DNA from: Phycisphaerae bacterium RAS2
GTDB lineage: Bacteria; Planctomycetota; Phycisphaerae; UBA1845; UTPLA1
Assembly: GCA_007753915.1 (NCBI GenBank)
Contig: CP036352.1
Location: 620,001 to 684,000, forward strand
Reading direction: 5' to 3'
DNA length: 64,000 nucleotides
The position numbers and the translations under genes are program-made. Below are positions 27,599 through 36,711 of the stretch, in pieces. How positions within the stretch are numbered: position 1 is the stretch's first letter; the number at the start of each line of letters is the position of its first letter. The notes below the pieces were generated by a model. It did not search any database. It worked only from the letters and a program-made list of their open reading frames with translations, and was not told the DNA's origin.

Positions 27599-28270
27599 AT
27601 GATTACGTGCCGGAATGTACAACAGCTGCAGAACGCGTTTCTGGACGGCGACCTGTCGCCGAGCCTGACGGCCGAGGTGCACGCACACCTGTTGCAGTGC
27701 CCCGAATGTCAGCATCAGGTTGAGACGCTTCGCGCCGCCGGAGACGTGATCGCACGCGATCAGAGTGAGCCGACCCTGGACAGCGGATTCGCGCAGCGTG
27801 TCATCGCGCAATTGCCTCGTGTGGCCGAGCAGCCGGTCGCGGTGTTGCCGCGGCGGAGCGGTTCGTGGCGCGTTCGGCAATGGGCGTCTCGCGCGGCGCT
27901 GCCGGCCGTGGCGGCACTGGTGTTGCTTGCGGTGTGGGCGTTGCCCGCGCCGGAAGAGGTCAACACACAGCCGACGCTGGTGGCCGGCGACTCGGTCGCG
28001 GTGGATGCCGCCGGCGTGACGGGCGTGGTCGATCCGGCGTTGTCGGCGGTGGCTGATACGCAGCGCGCGGCCCGATCGCTGAATCAGATGATTGAACTGG
28101 GCGTCGGCCGAGCGCGGGATGGGCTTTCGTCGCAGCGGCCGCGCGCGGGCGACCCGCCGGCCAAGGATCAGGCGGAATTCTCCGTGCTGGACCTGCTGAT
28201 GCAGCCGATCAATGAGATGATGGCGCCGATGAATCCGGAGCCGGAGTCCGAGGACATCGTTCGCTTTTGA
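27599..28270 (+). CDS. Putative zinc-finger anti-sigma factor
   Basis: 223 residues. The N-terminal domain has the anti-sigma zinc-finger pattern H-x3-C-x2-C (HAHLLQCPEC, residues ~39-42 onward) with an upstream cysteine in MITCRNVQQLQNAFLDGDL. A membrane segment is present near residues 98-117 (ALPAVAALVLLAVWALPA). The C-terminal part would be extracytoplasmic and is low in recognisable motifs. It sits directly behind the ECF sigma gene and presumably holds that sigma factor at the membrane. Confidence 0.85.
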   Translation: MITCRNVQQLQNAFLDGDLSPSLTAEVHAHLLQCPECQHQVETLRAAGDVIARDQSEPTLDSGFAQRVIAQLPRVAEQPVAVLPRRSGSWRVRQWASRAALPAVAALVLLAVWALPAPEEVNTQPTLVAGDSVAVDAAGVTGVVDPALSAVADTQRAARSLNQMIELGVGRARDGLSSQRPRAGDPPAKDQAEFSVLDLLMQPINEMMAPMNPEPESEDIVRF

Positions 28271-28365
28271 GCCGGCGCGGGTTCGCCTGACTCGGCTCGG
28301 TCAGCGGCCACCGAATCGAGCGTGCATCCATTCGAGCGTTTCTCCTTCACATTGCATCGTGGGTC

Positions 28366-30276
28366 TTGATCGCATCGGCGGTTGAATTGCCGGGCGCGCA
28401 CGCGCAATCGACGGCAGCGCCGCCTGCGCGCGAGGATTGGGCGCGGCTGGTTCCCGGCGAAGCGCGGTTCTACGCGGAGCTGTCGGACCTGGCATCGGTG
28501 CGCGAACACTTTCGCCGCCTGGGCATCTGGAAGCTGGTGCTGGATTTGAGCGAGCGCGATCAACCGGGCGCGACGACGCGGCCGTGGGCGCGGCGCGCGC
28601 AGGAGTCGCTGGGGCTGGGTCAGGATGAAGTGGTGAATCAGCTTTTCGCGCGGCGCGTGGCGCTGATGGCGACGGATTCATCGCGCTGGCAGCAGGGCGT
28701 ATTGCTTGGTCAGCTGGCGGGCGATGCGGACGTGGCCGCGCTGCTGGGGCAGTGGTCGGCGCAGCGGTCGTTCGAAGAGGGCGACGTGCGATGCTATCGA
28801 TTGCGCGGCGGATTGCGTCTTGCACTGCGCGGTTCGACGATTGCGCTGGGGCCGTCGGAGGATGGCGACGGGCTGTGGGGGCGCACGGTGCTGCTGATGG
28901 CCGGCCGGCGCGGGCCGCATCTGGCGGCGCGGTCGGAGTTCGCGTCGTTGCGATCGAGGCTGTCGCGCCCGTTCGCGGGTCTGGTGTATGGTCAATGGGC
29001 GGATGACGAACCCGCGGTGGCCGGATGCAATCGGCTGATGGTCGGGTTCGACGTATCGGCCGAAGGAATCACGTCGGAATGGCAGGGTCAATTGGTGCGG
29101 CCGACGGAACGGACGAAGCCGCTGGAAGCAACCGAATGGTCGCTCCCCGCCGATGCGGCGCTGGTGACGTGGTCGTTTCGACATGATTGGGACGCGCGCG
29201 CGGCGGCGACGAGTCAGCCGACGACGCTGTTCGACCGACTGGCGTCGCTGGCGGTGACGGTGCTGCTGGAGCCGGGCGAAGGCGAGGATCGGCTGCTGAA
29301 CCTGGTGGGGCCGAACTATACGATTGTATTAAGTTGCGAGGCGGCAGGCGACGGAGCGACCGATCTGCCGGTGGTGTCGGCAGTGGTGGATTCGCGCGCG
29401 CCGGCCGAACACGTGCGCCAGTTGGACCGCCTGGTGAGTCTGTTCGTGATGATGTTCGCATCGTTCGCCGATTCGAAAGACCCGATCCGGGCCGGCGCGG
29501 TGCAACAAACGCGGCACCACGGGGTGGAAGTGCATCATGTCGCGCTCGGTCCGGTCCTGGCGCGGCGCTTCGAGACGCCGTCGCTGGAGGCGATGCAGGT
29601 GGCGTGGACGGCGGTCGATCAGCGGCTGGTGCTGTCCACGTCGGTGGAGGGTGTCCGGCAGTTGATTGACGCGCTGCGTCGCGGTCCGGCCGGGAAAAAG
29701 GACGACGCGTCGAAGCTGACGGAGCGGCTTGAAGTGCGCGGCGCGGCGACGGCTCGCCTGATCGCGTCGTGGCTGGCCCATATGCGAGCGCATCGGCCGG
29801 AGATGACGCAGCCGGCATGGTGGAAATCGTGGGCGGGCGGGCAGTTCTCGCGGATCAACCAGTTCGGCGTGGCGCTGGTGAACGATCCGGAGTCGCCGGG
29901 GCGGGCGATTGTGCGCGATCTTCAGTTGACCTCGCCGGCCCGGCCGCATCTGGAGTATGGTGACGTTATTGTGGCAGTTAACGGCGCATCGCTGCCGGAG
30001 CGGGGCGCGGCCCAGGAGGTCGCACGGCGCTACCAGCAGCGCGGCGAGGCAACCACGTTCGAGTTGGAAGTGCTGCGCCGCGACGAGACCAAGCTGTTGC
30101 GCATTCCCGTTGCGCCGGCAGAAGCCCCGGACTTGCGCGATTTCGACCCGATCCTGGCGCTGGATCGACTGGCCCTGTTGCTGGGGCGCGTTGATGTGCT
30201 GCGATTCGAGCGCGTGGCCGGTCGGCCGGATCGGTTGGACGCGCGGCTCACGGTGACGTGGAGCGCGGGGCCGTAG
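28366..30276 (+). CDS. Secreted or periplasmic protein with C-terminal PDZ domain
   Basis: 636 residues from TTG at 28366, but the true start may be further upstream: the frame is open back to 28291 and encodes a convincing signal peptide (R-A-F-L-L-H-I-A-S-W-V-L-I-A-S-A) that would begin at a non-standard ATT at 28330. The body is a large alpha/beta region with no motif I know. Residues ~520-600 read like a PDZ domain (YGDVIVAVNGASLPERGAAQEVARRY...FELEVLRRDETKLLRIPV). It follows the anti-sigma gene and may be a target or partner of that system. Confidence 0.65.
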   Translation: MIASAVELPGAHAQSTAAPPAREDWARLVPGEARFYAELSDLASVREHFRRLGIWKLVLDLSERDQPGATTRPWARRAQESLGLGQDEVVNQLFARRVALMATDSSRWQQGVLLGQLAGDADVAALLGQWSAQRSFEEGDVRCYRLRGGLRLALRGSTIALGPSEDGDGLWGRTVLLMAGRRGPHLAARSEFASLRSRLSRPFAGLVYGQWADDEPAVAGCNRLMVGFDVSAEGITSEWQGQLVRPTERTKPLEATEWSLPADAALVTWSFRHDWDARAAATSQPTTLFDRLASLAVTVLLEPGEGEDRLLNLVGPNYTIVLSCEAAGDGATDLPVVSAVVDSRAPAEHVRQLDRLVSLFVMMFASFADSKDPIRAGAVQQTRHHGVEVHHVALGPVLARRFETPSLEAMQVAWTAVDQRLVLSTSVEGVRQLIDALRRGPAGKKDDASKLTERLEVRGAATARLIASWLAHMRAHRPEMTQPAWWKSWAGGQFSRINQFGVALVNDPESPGRAIVRDLQLTSPARPHLEYGDVIVAVNGASLPERGAAQEVARRYQQRGEATTFELEVLRRDETKLLRIPVAPAEAPDLRDFDPILALDRLALLLGRVDVLRFERVAGRPDRLDARLTVTWSAGP

Positions 30277-30418
30277 GTTCTATTACACGGCGGCGTCGCT
30301 AAATGGAGCCGGTTGCGCGAGCAATCGAGACGGGTTCGCATTTACCGGGGCGACACGTCCCGGCTCTGAATGAACCGATGCACAAGCAATGTGAACGGTT
30401 GCGCGAGCAATCAAACCG

Positions 30419-31843
30419 TCATACCAGTGGCTTGCCGATCATGTCGCCGGGGACGGGGCGATTGAGCAACTTGAGAATCGTCGGCGCGACGTCGTACAGC
30501 GTCGGCCCGTCTTTGCGGCCGGGGGCGATGGCCGGGCCGCCCGGCGGCGCGGCGAGGATGTACATGCCTTCCTGGGCGTGGTTGGCGTCGTCCGGGCCGG
30601 TGTCGTTGCTGAATGTATAAATGCTTTCGTTGCCGACGGTGCCGACTGATCGCCAGTGCAGATCGCCGAAGATGACCACCAGATCCGGCGCGACGCCGTT
30701 GACCGCGCGGTAAATGTCGCGCGGCTTGTACACGCGCGTGCCGATCGGCCGGCCCTCGTGATCCGGGAGCGCCTCGAGCTTCTGAATCAATTCATCGGCC
30801 AGCGCCTCGGCCTGCTCCGGTGGCACGATGCCCTGCGGCTCGCGCCCGCGAATGTTGAGGAAACACCGCCCGTAGTACCCGCCCTCGCCCCAGGCCCGCG
30901 TGCGGGACCAGTCGACGTTCTTGATGTCGAACTTGCTGGGGCCGGTTGGCGGCTGCTTGAGTGCCATGTAGCCCTCGCGGATCAGCCAATCGTTGAAGCA
31001 GATGCCGCCGTCCATGCGTTTCGCGCCGTGATCGCTGACGACGAGAAACGCCGTCTTCGACGGGTCGCACGTGGTGACTAAATCTCCGATCAGGCGGTCG
31101 AGGTGGATGTAGTAATCCCGAATGGCGTTCTCCATCGGGTTGCCCGGTTCGTAGCGATGGTGCTGCTTGTCTAAATACTGCCAGAAGCCGTGATGGATGC
31201 GGTCGGTCCCCATTTCGACCATCCAGAGCAGCTTCCACGGCTGCGTCGTCGCGAGGTGCTTGACGACAGCAAACCGCCGATCGGTCATCTGATAGATCTG
31301 CTCGAGCAGCCAGGGCTTGTCGTCGGTGCGGAAGCCCTTCACGTCCACGATGTATTCGCCGACGAGATCCTTGATCGTGTGTTTCAAGGCCGGCGGATGC
31401 GTGTACTGCTTGATCGGGTCCTCGCTGCCCAGCGCGTCGGCCGGGTTGGGCGTCAGGAAGCAGGTGACCATCTGCCCCTGAATCGGCTTGAGGATCGGGA
31501 ACGTACCGGGGACGCCGACAATGATCGACGGCTCACCCGCCGCCGTGAGCAGGTCCCAGATGCGCGGCTCCTTCACCTGCATGGACATGGCGATGGAGAG
31601 GCCGTCGTAGGAGTGGTCCCTGCGATTGCGAAAGCCGTAGATGCCGAGCGTGCCGGGGTCTTTTGAAGCGGCCATGCAGCTCCATGCGGGGACAGTGATG
31701 GGCGGCATGCAACTGGTGAGGTTGCCGAAGGCGCCGCGGTTTCGCAGGGCTGTCAGGTTCGGCAGCTGCTCGGCCCACTGGTCGAAGACGAGGGAGGGTT
31801 CGGCACAATCCAGTCCGATGACGGCGACGCGTTCGATGCTCAC
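30419..31843 (-). CDS. Alkaline-phosphatase-superfamily phosphodiesterase/nucleotide pyrophosphatase
   Basis: 474 residues from GTG at 31843 with GAGG upstream. The metal-binding and nucleophile pattern of the type I phosphodiesterase family is visible: VIGLDCAEPSLV at the N-terminus, PPITVPAW (candidate nucleophile Thr), TDRIHHGFWQ, FLVVSDHGAKRMDG and, near the end, DDANHAQEGMYILAAP with DVAPTILKLLN. No signal peptide, so probably cytoplasmic. The substrate is unknown. It lies upstream of nothing on its strand; nrnA is transcribed towards it from 37 bases away. Confidence 0.85.
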   Translation of the reverse strand: MSIERVAVIGLDCAEPSLVFDQWAEQLPNLTALRNRGAFGNLTSCMPPITVPAWSCMAASKDPGTLGIYGFRNRRDHSYDGLSIAMSMQVKEPRIWDLLTAAGEPSIIVGVPGTFPILKPIQGQMVTCFLTPNPADALGSEDPIKQYTHPPALKHTIKDLVGEYIVDVKGFRTDDKPWLLEQIYQMTDRRFAVVKHLATTQPWKLLWMVEMGTDRIHHGFWQYLDKQHHRYEPGNPMENAIRDYYIHLDRLIGDLVTTCDPSKTAFLVVSDHGAKRMDGGICFNDWLIREGYMALKQPPTGPSKFDIKNVDWSRTRAWGEGGYYGRCFLNIRGREPQGIVPPEQAEALADELIQKLEALPDHEGRPIGTRVYKPRDIYRAVNGVAPDLVVIFGDLHWRSVGTVGNESIYTFSNDTGPDDANHAQEGMYILAAPPGGPAIAPGRKDGPTLYDVAPTILKLLNRPVPGDMIGKPLV

Positions 31844-31879
31844 GGAAAGCCTCGTGTTGAATAGGTGTTCGAGCGGGTA

Positions 31880-32944
31880 TTAAACCGCAGACGCGCCGGC
31901 TTTGTCGAGGCTGTGCAGGTGTTCGACCGCGGCGCCGATCAGCGTATCAATCACTTCCTGCATGGGTCGGTTGCGCATGCGGACACCGGCGGATTGCGGA
32001 TGCCCGCCGCCGCCGAATCGCTGCGCGATCTCCACGATGGTGACCTTCCCCTCGCCGCGCAGGTTGACGCGCACGACGCCCGGCTCGCCCTCGGAGAAGA
32101 GCATGGCGATCTGCACGCCGCGGAGGGCGCGGGGGATGCTGACCTGATCGTCGATGTCGTCGGCCTTGCAACCGGTCTCGACGATGTCCTGATGGGAGAG
32201 GAACGAGTACGCGATGCGACCGTTTTCTACAATTGTCGTGTGATCGTAAACGCGGCGCAGGAGTTCAAAGTCGGCGCGATGCTGGGAGCGGCAGAGCTGC
32301 TCGCCGATGTGGGAGACATCGGCGCCGGCGCGGACCAGGTCGGCGGCGACGTGCAGCGAATCGGCGTTGGTGGAGGGGAGGCTGAACCCCGCGGTGTCGC
32401 CGTGAATGCCGGCGTAAAGCAGGGAGGCGGAGGCCTGGGAGAGCGTCCAACCAGCCTGGGCCGCGAGGATGGCGACCATCTCACAGGTGCTGGCGGCATG
32501 GGGATCGACCCAGTTCGCCGAGCAGAAATCGGTGTTGGTGATGTGGTGGTCGATGGCGAACGAGCGGGAGAATTGCTGCAGCGTGCCCGCGGCGAAGTTA
32601 ATGCGTTTTTCGTTCGCGGTATCGACGACGACGAGCGCGTCGAACCCGTGGTCGGCGGGCAGATCGGCGACGCGCGGCACGTCGGGCGCGAGTTGCAGAA
32701 GGAATTCCAGCCGCTTGGCGACGCAACCGGTCGGTAGCCCTACGTGGGCATCGATGCCGGCATGGCGCAGGAGCGCGGCCAGACCGAGCGATGAGCCGAG
32801 CGAGTCGGCGTCGGGGGTGACGTGCGCGACGATAAGCGGACGGCGCAGTGCGGCGGCCTGACGAACGAAATCATCGGGCGCGAGTCGCCGTGGATCGGGT
32901 CGGATGGAAAGGGGCGAGGCGCCCGAGGCGGAAACAGCGGTCAC
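31880..32944 (-). CDS. nrnA: DHH/DHHA1 phosphoesterase, oligoribonuclease NrnA-like
   Basis: 354 residues from GTG at 32944, preceded by TTGGGGA. The DHH domain shows AHVTPDADSLGSSLGL, VVVDTANEKR and the name-giving IDHHITNTDF; the DHHA1 domain ends in RFGGGGHPQSAGVRM. NrnA-type enzymes degrade short RNA oligonucleotides and pAp. The gene follows the glycosyltransferase gene but a terminator-like hairpin separates them. The alkaline-phosphatase-family gene is next downstream. Confidence 0.9.
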   Translation of the reverse strand: MTAVSASGASPLSIRPDPRRLAPDDFVRQAAALRRPLIVAHVTPDADSLGSSLGLAALLRHAGIDAHVGLPTGCVAKRLEFLLQLAPDVPRVADLPADHGFDALVVVDTANEKRINFAAGTLQQFSRSFAIDHHITNTDFCSANWVDPHAASTCEMVAILAAQAGWTLSQASASLLYAGIHGDTAGFSLPSTNADSLHVAADLVRAGADVSHIGEQLCRSQHRADFELLRRVYDHTTIVENGRIAYSFLSHQDIVETGCKADDIDDQVSIPRALRGVQIAMLFSEGEPGVVRVNLRGEGKVTIVEIAQRFGGGGHPQSAGVRMRNRPMQEVIDTLIGAAVEHLHSLDKAGASAV

Positions 32945-33003
32945 AAGTGATTCCCCAAGACGGCGGTTGCGTCGTGCGCGAGGCGCGAAGCGGGGCCGTT
33001 GAC

Positions 33004-33068
33004 AAAAAAGGAGCCAAGGTCCGGTTGCGTGCTGGGGGGAAACACGCGGGGCACCGGAGCCTTGGCTC
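33004..33068 (-). terminator. Intrinsic terminator after the yebC-glycosyltransferase operon
   Basis: Arms 33011-33019 and 33060-33068 pair perfectly (GAGCCAAGG/CCTTGGCTC) with further inner pairing, followed on the minus strand by CTTTTTTG. It lies between the glycosyltransferase and nrnA and could also act as an attenuator in the nrnA leader. Confidence 0.7.
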
Positions 33069-33183
33069 GAACCGTCACCATCGGGACGCAAGTCCCGCGA
33101 GTGTCTGATTGAACGTCGGCGAAGATTGTAGACGCCACCCCGAATTTCCCCAAGTGTTTTTTAAGCTTATGCTCAACATAAGA

Positions 33184-33987
33184 TTACATCGGCGCGCCGC
33201 GAAACTGTCCAGCAGTCCATTTCACAGCCAGCGCCAGTGCCGCTACGCACAAGACGAGTGCGGCGGGCCACGCGATGGGCCAGCGGAAGCGATAGAGCCG
33301 TGCGAGGTGGCGCAGGTATTCGATCTGCTGCCGCATGGTGAGCTTGCTCTTGCCATGAAGACGATCGGCGAAATCGATGGGAACCTCCGCGACGCGATCG
33401 CAGCGCGACTTAATGAGAATCTCCAGCCCGATCTTGTAACCAATCGGGTTCAGCCCGGCGGCGCGGGCGCGCTCAAGCGTCGTGCGATGGAGGCAGAAGA
33501 AACCCGCCATCGGGTCGCGCACGGTTGTGAGAGGGCGGGCCAGCAGCGTGGCCACCTTGGAATTCAACCACCGAAACAGCCCCCAGTCGTCATCCGTCTT
33601 GCCGCCGGCGACGTAGCGTGAGCCGATGACAAAATCCGCTTCGCCGCGGAGCAGCGGTTCGAGCAAGTACGGGACCGATTCCGGCGGGTGCGACAGATCG
33701 GCATCCATGCAGACCAGCACATCGTGCTTTGTCTCGGCGAAGCCGACGAGTACGGCCGACGAGAGACCGCGCTCGGTTGTGCGAACGATGAGTCGCACCG
33801 GGCGGGTCGCGGCGAGCGCCTGCACGGCGGCGTCGGTGCCGTCCTGACTGTTGTCGTCTACGAAGACAAGCTCGCCGGTCAGCCCGGTGGCGTCGAGGGC
33901 GGCGAAGAGACGCTCCGCGAGGATGGGGAGGTTCGGGGCTTCGCGATAGGTCGGAACCACGACGGAGATGGTAGGGGGCCTGCTCAC
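33184..33987 (-). CDS. Family 2 glycosyltransferase, polyprenol-phosphate mannosyl/glucosyltransferase-like
   Basis: 267 residues from GTG 33987, whose first bases overlap the yebC stop (GTGA). Family 2 features: SVVVPTYREAPNL, VFVDDNSQDGT, VCMDADLSHPPES (DxD) and DPMAGFFCLHR. The C-terminus ends in a hydrophobic helix (WPAALVLCVAALALAVKW). The arrangement resembles dolichol/undecaprenyl-phosphate sugar synthases that charge a lipid carrier at the cytoplasmic membrane. The pairing with yebC by a 4-base overlap is probably only transcriptional. Confidence 0.85.
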   Translation of the reverse strand: MSRPPTISVVVPTYREAPNLPILAERLFAALDATGLTGELVFVDDNSQDGTDAAVQALAATRPVRLIVRTTERGLSSAVLVGFAETKHDVLVCMDADLSHPPESVPYLLEPLLRGEADFVIGSRYVAGGKTDDDWGLFRWLNSKVATLLARPLTTVRDPMAGFFCLHRTTLERARAAGLNPIGYKIGLEILIKSRCDRVAEVPIDFADRLHGKSKLTMRQQIEYLRHLARLYRFRWPIAWPAALVLCVAALALAVKWTAGQFRGAPM

Positions 33988-34736
33988 GCGTTGAGCTTTG
34001 CCATGGTTTCATCGGACATGTCGAAGTTCGTGTAGACGTTTTGCACGTCGTCGTGCTCCTCGAACATTTCGATCAGCTGGATGATTTTCTGGCCGACTTC
34101 GGCGTCGACCGAGATCGTGCTGCCGGGGCGTTTGGTGATTTCGGCGCTTTGCAGAGGGAGCTTCCTGGCCTCCAGCGCTTTTTTTTTCACTGCGTCGTAG
34201 GCCGTCGCCTCGCAGGTGACTTCAAAAAGTCCGCCGTCGAGTTTCACATCGTCCGCGCCCGCGTCGAGGGCGACTTCCATCAGCGCGTCCTCGGTCGTGT
34301 CCGATTTATTGATCGTGAAGACGCCCTTGGTGGCGAAATTCCAACTGACGCAATTGGTCGCGCCGAGGTTGCCGCCGCCGCGCTCGAAAATCTTCTTGAT
34401 CTCCGGCGCCGTGCGGTGCGGGTTATCCGTCAGCCCGTCCACGATGAACGCGACACCACTGGGACCGTATCCCTCGTACACGACCGGCAGGTACTCGGCC
34501 GCCTCCAGCTCGCCCGTGCCCTTCTTGATCGCCTTGTCGATCGTGTCGGCGGGCATGTTGGCCTCTTTGGCCTTGTCGATCGCGTAGCGCAGCGACAGGT
34601 TGGCCGCCGGATCGCCGCCGCCGTGCTTCGCGGCAACGATCAGATTGCGAGCAAGCTTGCTCCATAGCCGGCCGCGCCGTGCGTCGATCACGCCCTTCTT
34701 GCGCTTGATGTTGTTCCATTTACTGTGACCGGCCAT
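33984..34736 (-). CDS. yebC: YebC/PmpR (TACO1-like) family protein
   Basis: 250 residues, the usual length. Signatures are MAGHSKWNNIKRKKG at the N-terminus, ANMPADTIDKAIKKG, YEGYGPSGVAFIV and GGGNLGATNCVSWNF. Members have been described as transcriptional regulators and as ribosome-associated factors that help translate difficult stretches; the sequence does not decide between these. It is the first gene of a two-gene operon with the glycosyltransferase. Confidence 0.95.
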   Translation of the reverse strand: MAGHSKWNNIKRKKGVIDARRGRLWSKLARNLIVAAKHGGGDPAANLSLRYAIDKAKEANMPADTIDKAIKKGTGELEAAEYLPVVYEGYGPSGVAFIVDGLTDNPHRTAPEIKKIFERGGGNLGATNCVSWNFATKGVFTINKSDTTEDALMEVALDAGADDVKLDGGLFEVTCEATAYDAVKKKALEARKLPLQSAEITKRPGSTISVDAEVGQKIIQLIEMFEEHDDVQNVYTNFDMSDETMAKLNA

Positions 34737-35015
34737 TCCGGACGAACTCCCTCTCTTGGTTGAGATTTATCGGATCGGGATTCTAACGCGCCGTTGGTGG
34801 AGTGTTAACCGCATCGTGCAGGGGCTTTATCGGGGTTCGGCGATGCACGGCGATTTGGGATGAGAAAAAAGAGTGGGATTCGACTGGCCGCGCGCCGAAC
34901 ACGTGTTAGGTTGAAGTGTTCGATCCTGCCGGGGGGTAGGCGCTTTCGTTATGGGGCGCGAGGTTCGAGTCGGCCAGATTCGACGTTCGCGGGGGAAATC
35001 AATCGGGGGGTTGAG

Positions 35016-35753
35016 ATGAATCGAATTTCGATTTGCGCGGTGATTCTGTTCGCATGGGCCGGTCCTGGGATCGCGCAGGGATCCATGATTACGGTGAACT
35101 ACACGGTCGATGGCGGCGGTAACAACAACGCGCCGCTGAATGGGCTGGGGGCGCGCGCGACGTTTACGGCGAACGGCGCATTGATGACCGTACTGCTGGA
35201 GAATACGAGCACGGGCCTGCCGGCGGGGTTCGATACGGCGGATTCGCTTCTGGTGTCGCTGGGGTTCAACCTGCCGCGGGGTTTGACGATCGTCAGCGGC
35301 AATTCGGCCGTGATTGGGCCCGGATCGGTGGGACTGGGTCAGTGGAGCGCGCTCGGCGCGGGTGACAGCGTCGCGGTGGATTGGGCGTGGACGAATTCAG
35401 GCGGCGGCGACTTGTTGAATTCGTTCCTCCAGGTATTCAGCACGAGCAGCGGCAACCAGGGACTGACGCTCTTCGGCGGCGGCGCGGCGAATGTGGGCGG
35501 TCCGTTCGGCGGAATTGCGGCCAGCCCGCCGTTGTTGAACATTCCGGGCGCGCAGCGCGCGGTCAGCAATTCGATTCTCTTTGGATTGACGCTTTCCGCA
35601 CCGCTGACCGATGCGCAACTCGGCTCGGTTGCAAACCAGAGCATCGTCGAGTTCGGGTCGGATGCTCGATACCTTCGCGTGCCCGAGCCGTCGTCGCTGG
35701 CGTTGCTGGCGGTCGGTGCGATGGGGCTGATCGGCCGTCGCTCGCGCCGTTGA
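35016..35753 (+). CDS. PEP-CTERM-like secreted protein
   Basis: 245 residues from ATG at 35016 with a G-rich ribosome binding site (GGGGGG 5 bases upstream of GAG). Signal peptide ends around IAQGS. The mature protein is rich in Gly, Asn and beta strands, and the C-terminus is VPEPSSLALLAVGAMGLIGRRSRR, a classic sorting tail: PEP motif, hydrophobic helix, basic end. No catalytic motif. It is convergent with phaR. Confidence 0.8.
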   Translation: MNRISICAVILFAWAGPGIAQGSMITVNYTVDGGGNNNAPLNGLGARATFTANGALMTVLLENTSTGLPAGFDTADSLLVSLGFNLPRGLTIVSGNSAVIGPGSVGLGQWSALGAGDSVAVDWAWTNSGGGDLLNSFLQVFSTSSGNQGLTLFGGGAANVGGPFGGIAASPPLLNIPGAQRAVSNSILFGLTLSAPLTDAQLGSVANQSIVEFGSDARYLRVPEPSSLALLAVGAMGLIGRRSRR

Positions 35754-35806
35754 TACCGTTGCCTTAAAGAGCCGATCGCGCAAACGATCGGACAATTCCC
35801 GCCCGA

Positions 35807-36439
35807 TTATTTTCTCGGCTTCCCGGAGGGCTTGCGCGGTTTGGCGGACTTGCGCATGGCGGCCAATTCGGCCCGCAGGGCTTCCACCTCATCACGAAGC
35901 GACTGGGTATCGGCGCGCTCTGCGGCACCAGTTGATGTTGAGTTCGGCGCGTGTTGGTGAGCCGGTGATGGCACAGGTGGAGGGGCAGCTTGCGTGGCGT
36001 TTGGCGCGCCGCCGGCCACGCCGGGAAAAAGCATGCGCACCCAGTCAAACGGCGCCATGGGCTGCAACGCCGAGAAACCCGAGCGGCGCAGAAACTCGTC
36101 GAAACGATTGCGCGATTCCGCGAAGGCGTTGACGGCCTGAGCGAAGTACTCGTCAACGAAACGCCGCACCATCTGCTGATTCGCCTGAATGGCCTGGTGG
36201 AGCAGGCTCGCAGGGAAGAGATCGAGCTTAGGCGGATCGTGTTCGAGGATGATCTGCGTCAGCACGACGTTGGTAATGTCCGTCCCCGTCTTGGAATCCG
36301 TGACGACGATCTCGTGGCCGACCTTGACCAGCTCGTACAGGTCATCGAGCGTGACGTGGCGGCTTCGGGTGACGTCGTAAAATCTGCGATTGGGGTATTT
36401 TCGGATTTCGTAACGCTGGGGGTCGGATGGGGCGGTCAT
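35807..36439 (-). CDS. phaR: PHA synthesis repressor PhaR
   Basis: 210 residues from ATG 36439 with GGAGG five bases upstream. The N-terminal DNA-binding part has the family signature YEIRKYPNRRFYDVTRSRHVTLDDLYELVKVGHEIVV (in pieces, residues ~8-45) and the following PHB-accumulation regulatory segment TQIILEHDPPKLDLFPASLLHQ. The C-terminus ends in a short coiled coil and basic tail. PhaR binds PHA granules and, when free, represses phasin genes. It is divergent from the phasin gene, the usual arrangement for autoregulation. Confidence 0.9.
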   Translation of the reverse strand: MTAPSDPQRYEIRKYPNRRFYDVTRSRHVTLDDLYELVKVGHEIVVTDSKTGTDITNVVLTQIILEHDPPKLDLFPASLLHQAIQANQQMVRRFVDEYFAQAVNAFAESRNRFDEFLRRSGFSALQPMAPFDWVRMLFPGVAGGAPNATQAAPPPVPSPAHQHAPNSTSTGAAERADTQSLRDEVEALRAELAAMRKSAKPRKPSGKPRK

Positions 36440-36525
36440 GAGGTCCTCCGGGAGCCTGGCTCGCGGCGTCAGTTTGATCGGTCCGGGGCCACGGATCAAA
36501 TAACGCAACTGCAAAATTTCGTGTA

Positions 36526-36612
36526 GCATTTGCACATGAGACGCATTGGCTGTCGTAGTAACTAGATGTCATAAAGATAGTTACGGCGATTCAGAAAATC
36601 TTTTGCAAATGC
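36526..36612. promoter_or_regulatory. Inverted pair of TGCAAATGC motifs, candidate PhaR operator
   Basis: TGCAAATGC occurs at 36604-36612 on the plus strand and, inverted (GCATTTGCA), at 36526-36534; a related CTGCAAAAT lies nearby at about 36509-36517. They sit in the gap between the divergent phaR and phasin genes, one just upstream of the phasin -35. PhaR is known to bind TGC-rich sites at such promoters; the assignment here is inference. Confidence 0.5.
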
Positions 36613-36623
36613 ACAAAAAACTC

Positions 36624-36652
36624 TTGCCGGGGCGTCAATCGGCCGATATACT
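36624..36652 (+). promoter_or_regulatory. Sigma-70-type promoter for the phasin gene
   Basis: TTGCCG (36624-36629), a 17-base spacer, TATACT (36647-36652), followed by a leader of about 50 bases to the ATG at 36712. Spacing and both hexamers are good. Confidence 0.65.
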
Positions 36653-36711
36653 TTGGCATCAACAGTTCAAACGACCCAAACGGAACCGGTATTAACGACT
36701 GCGAGGACAAC

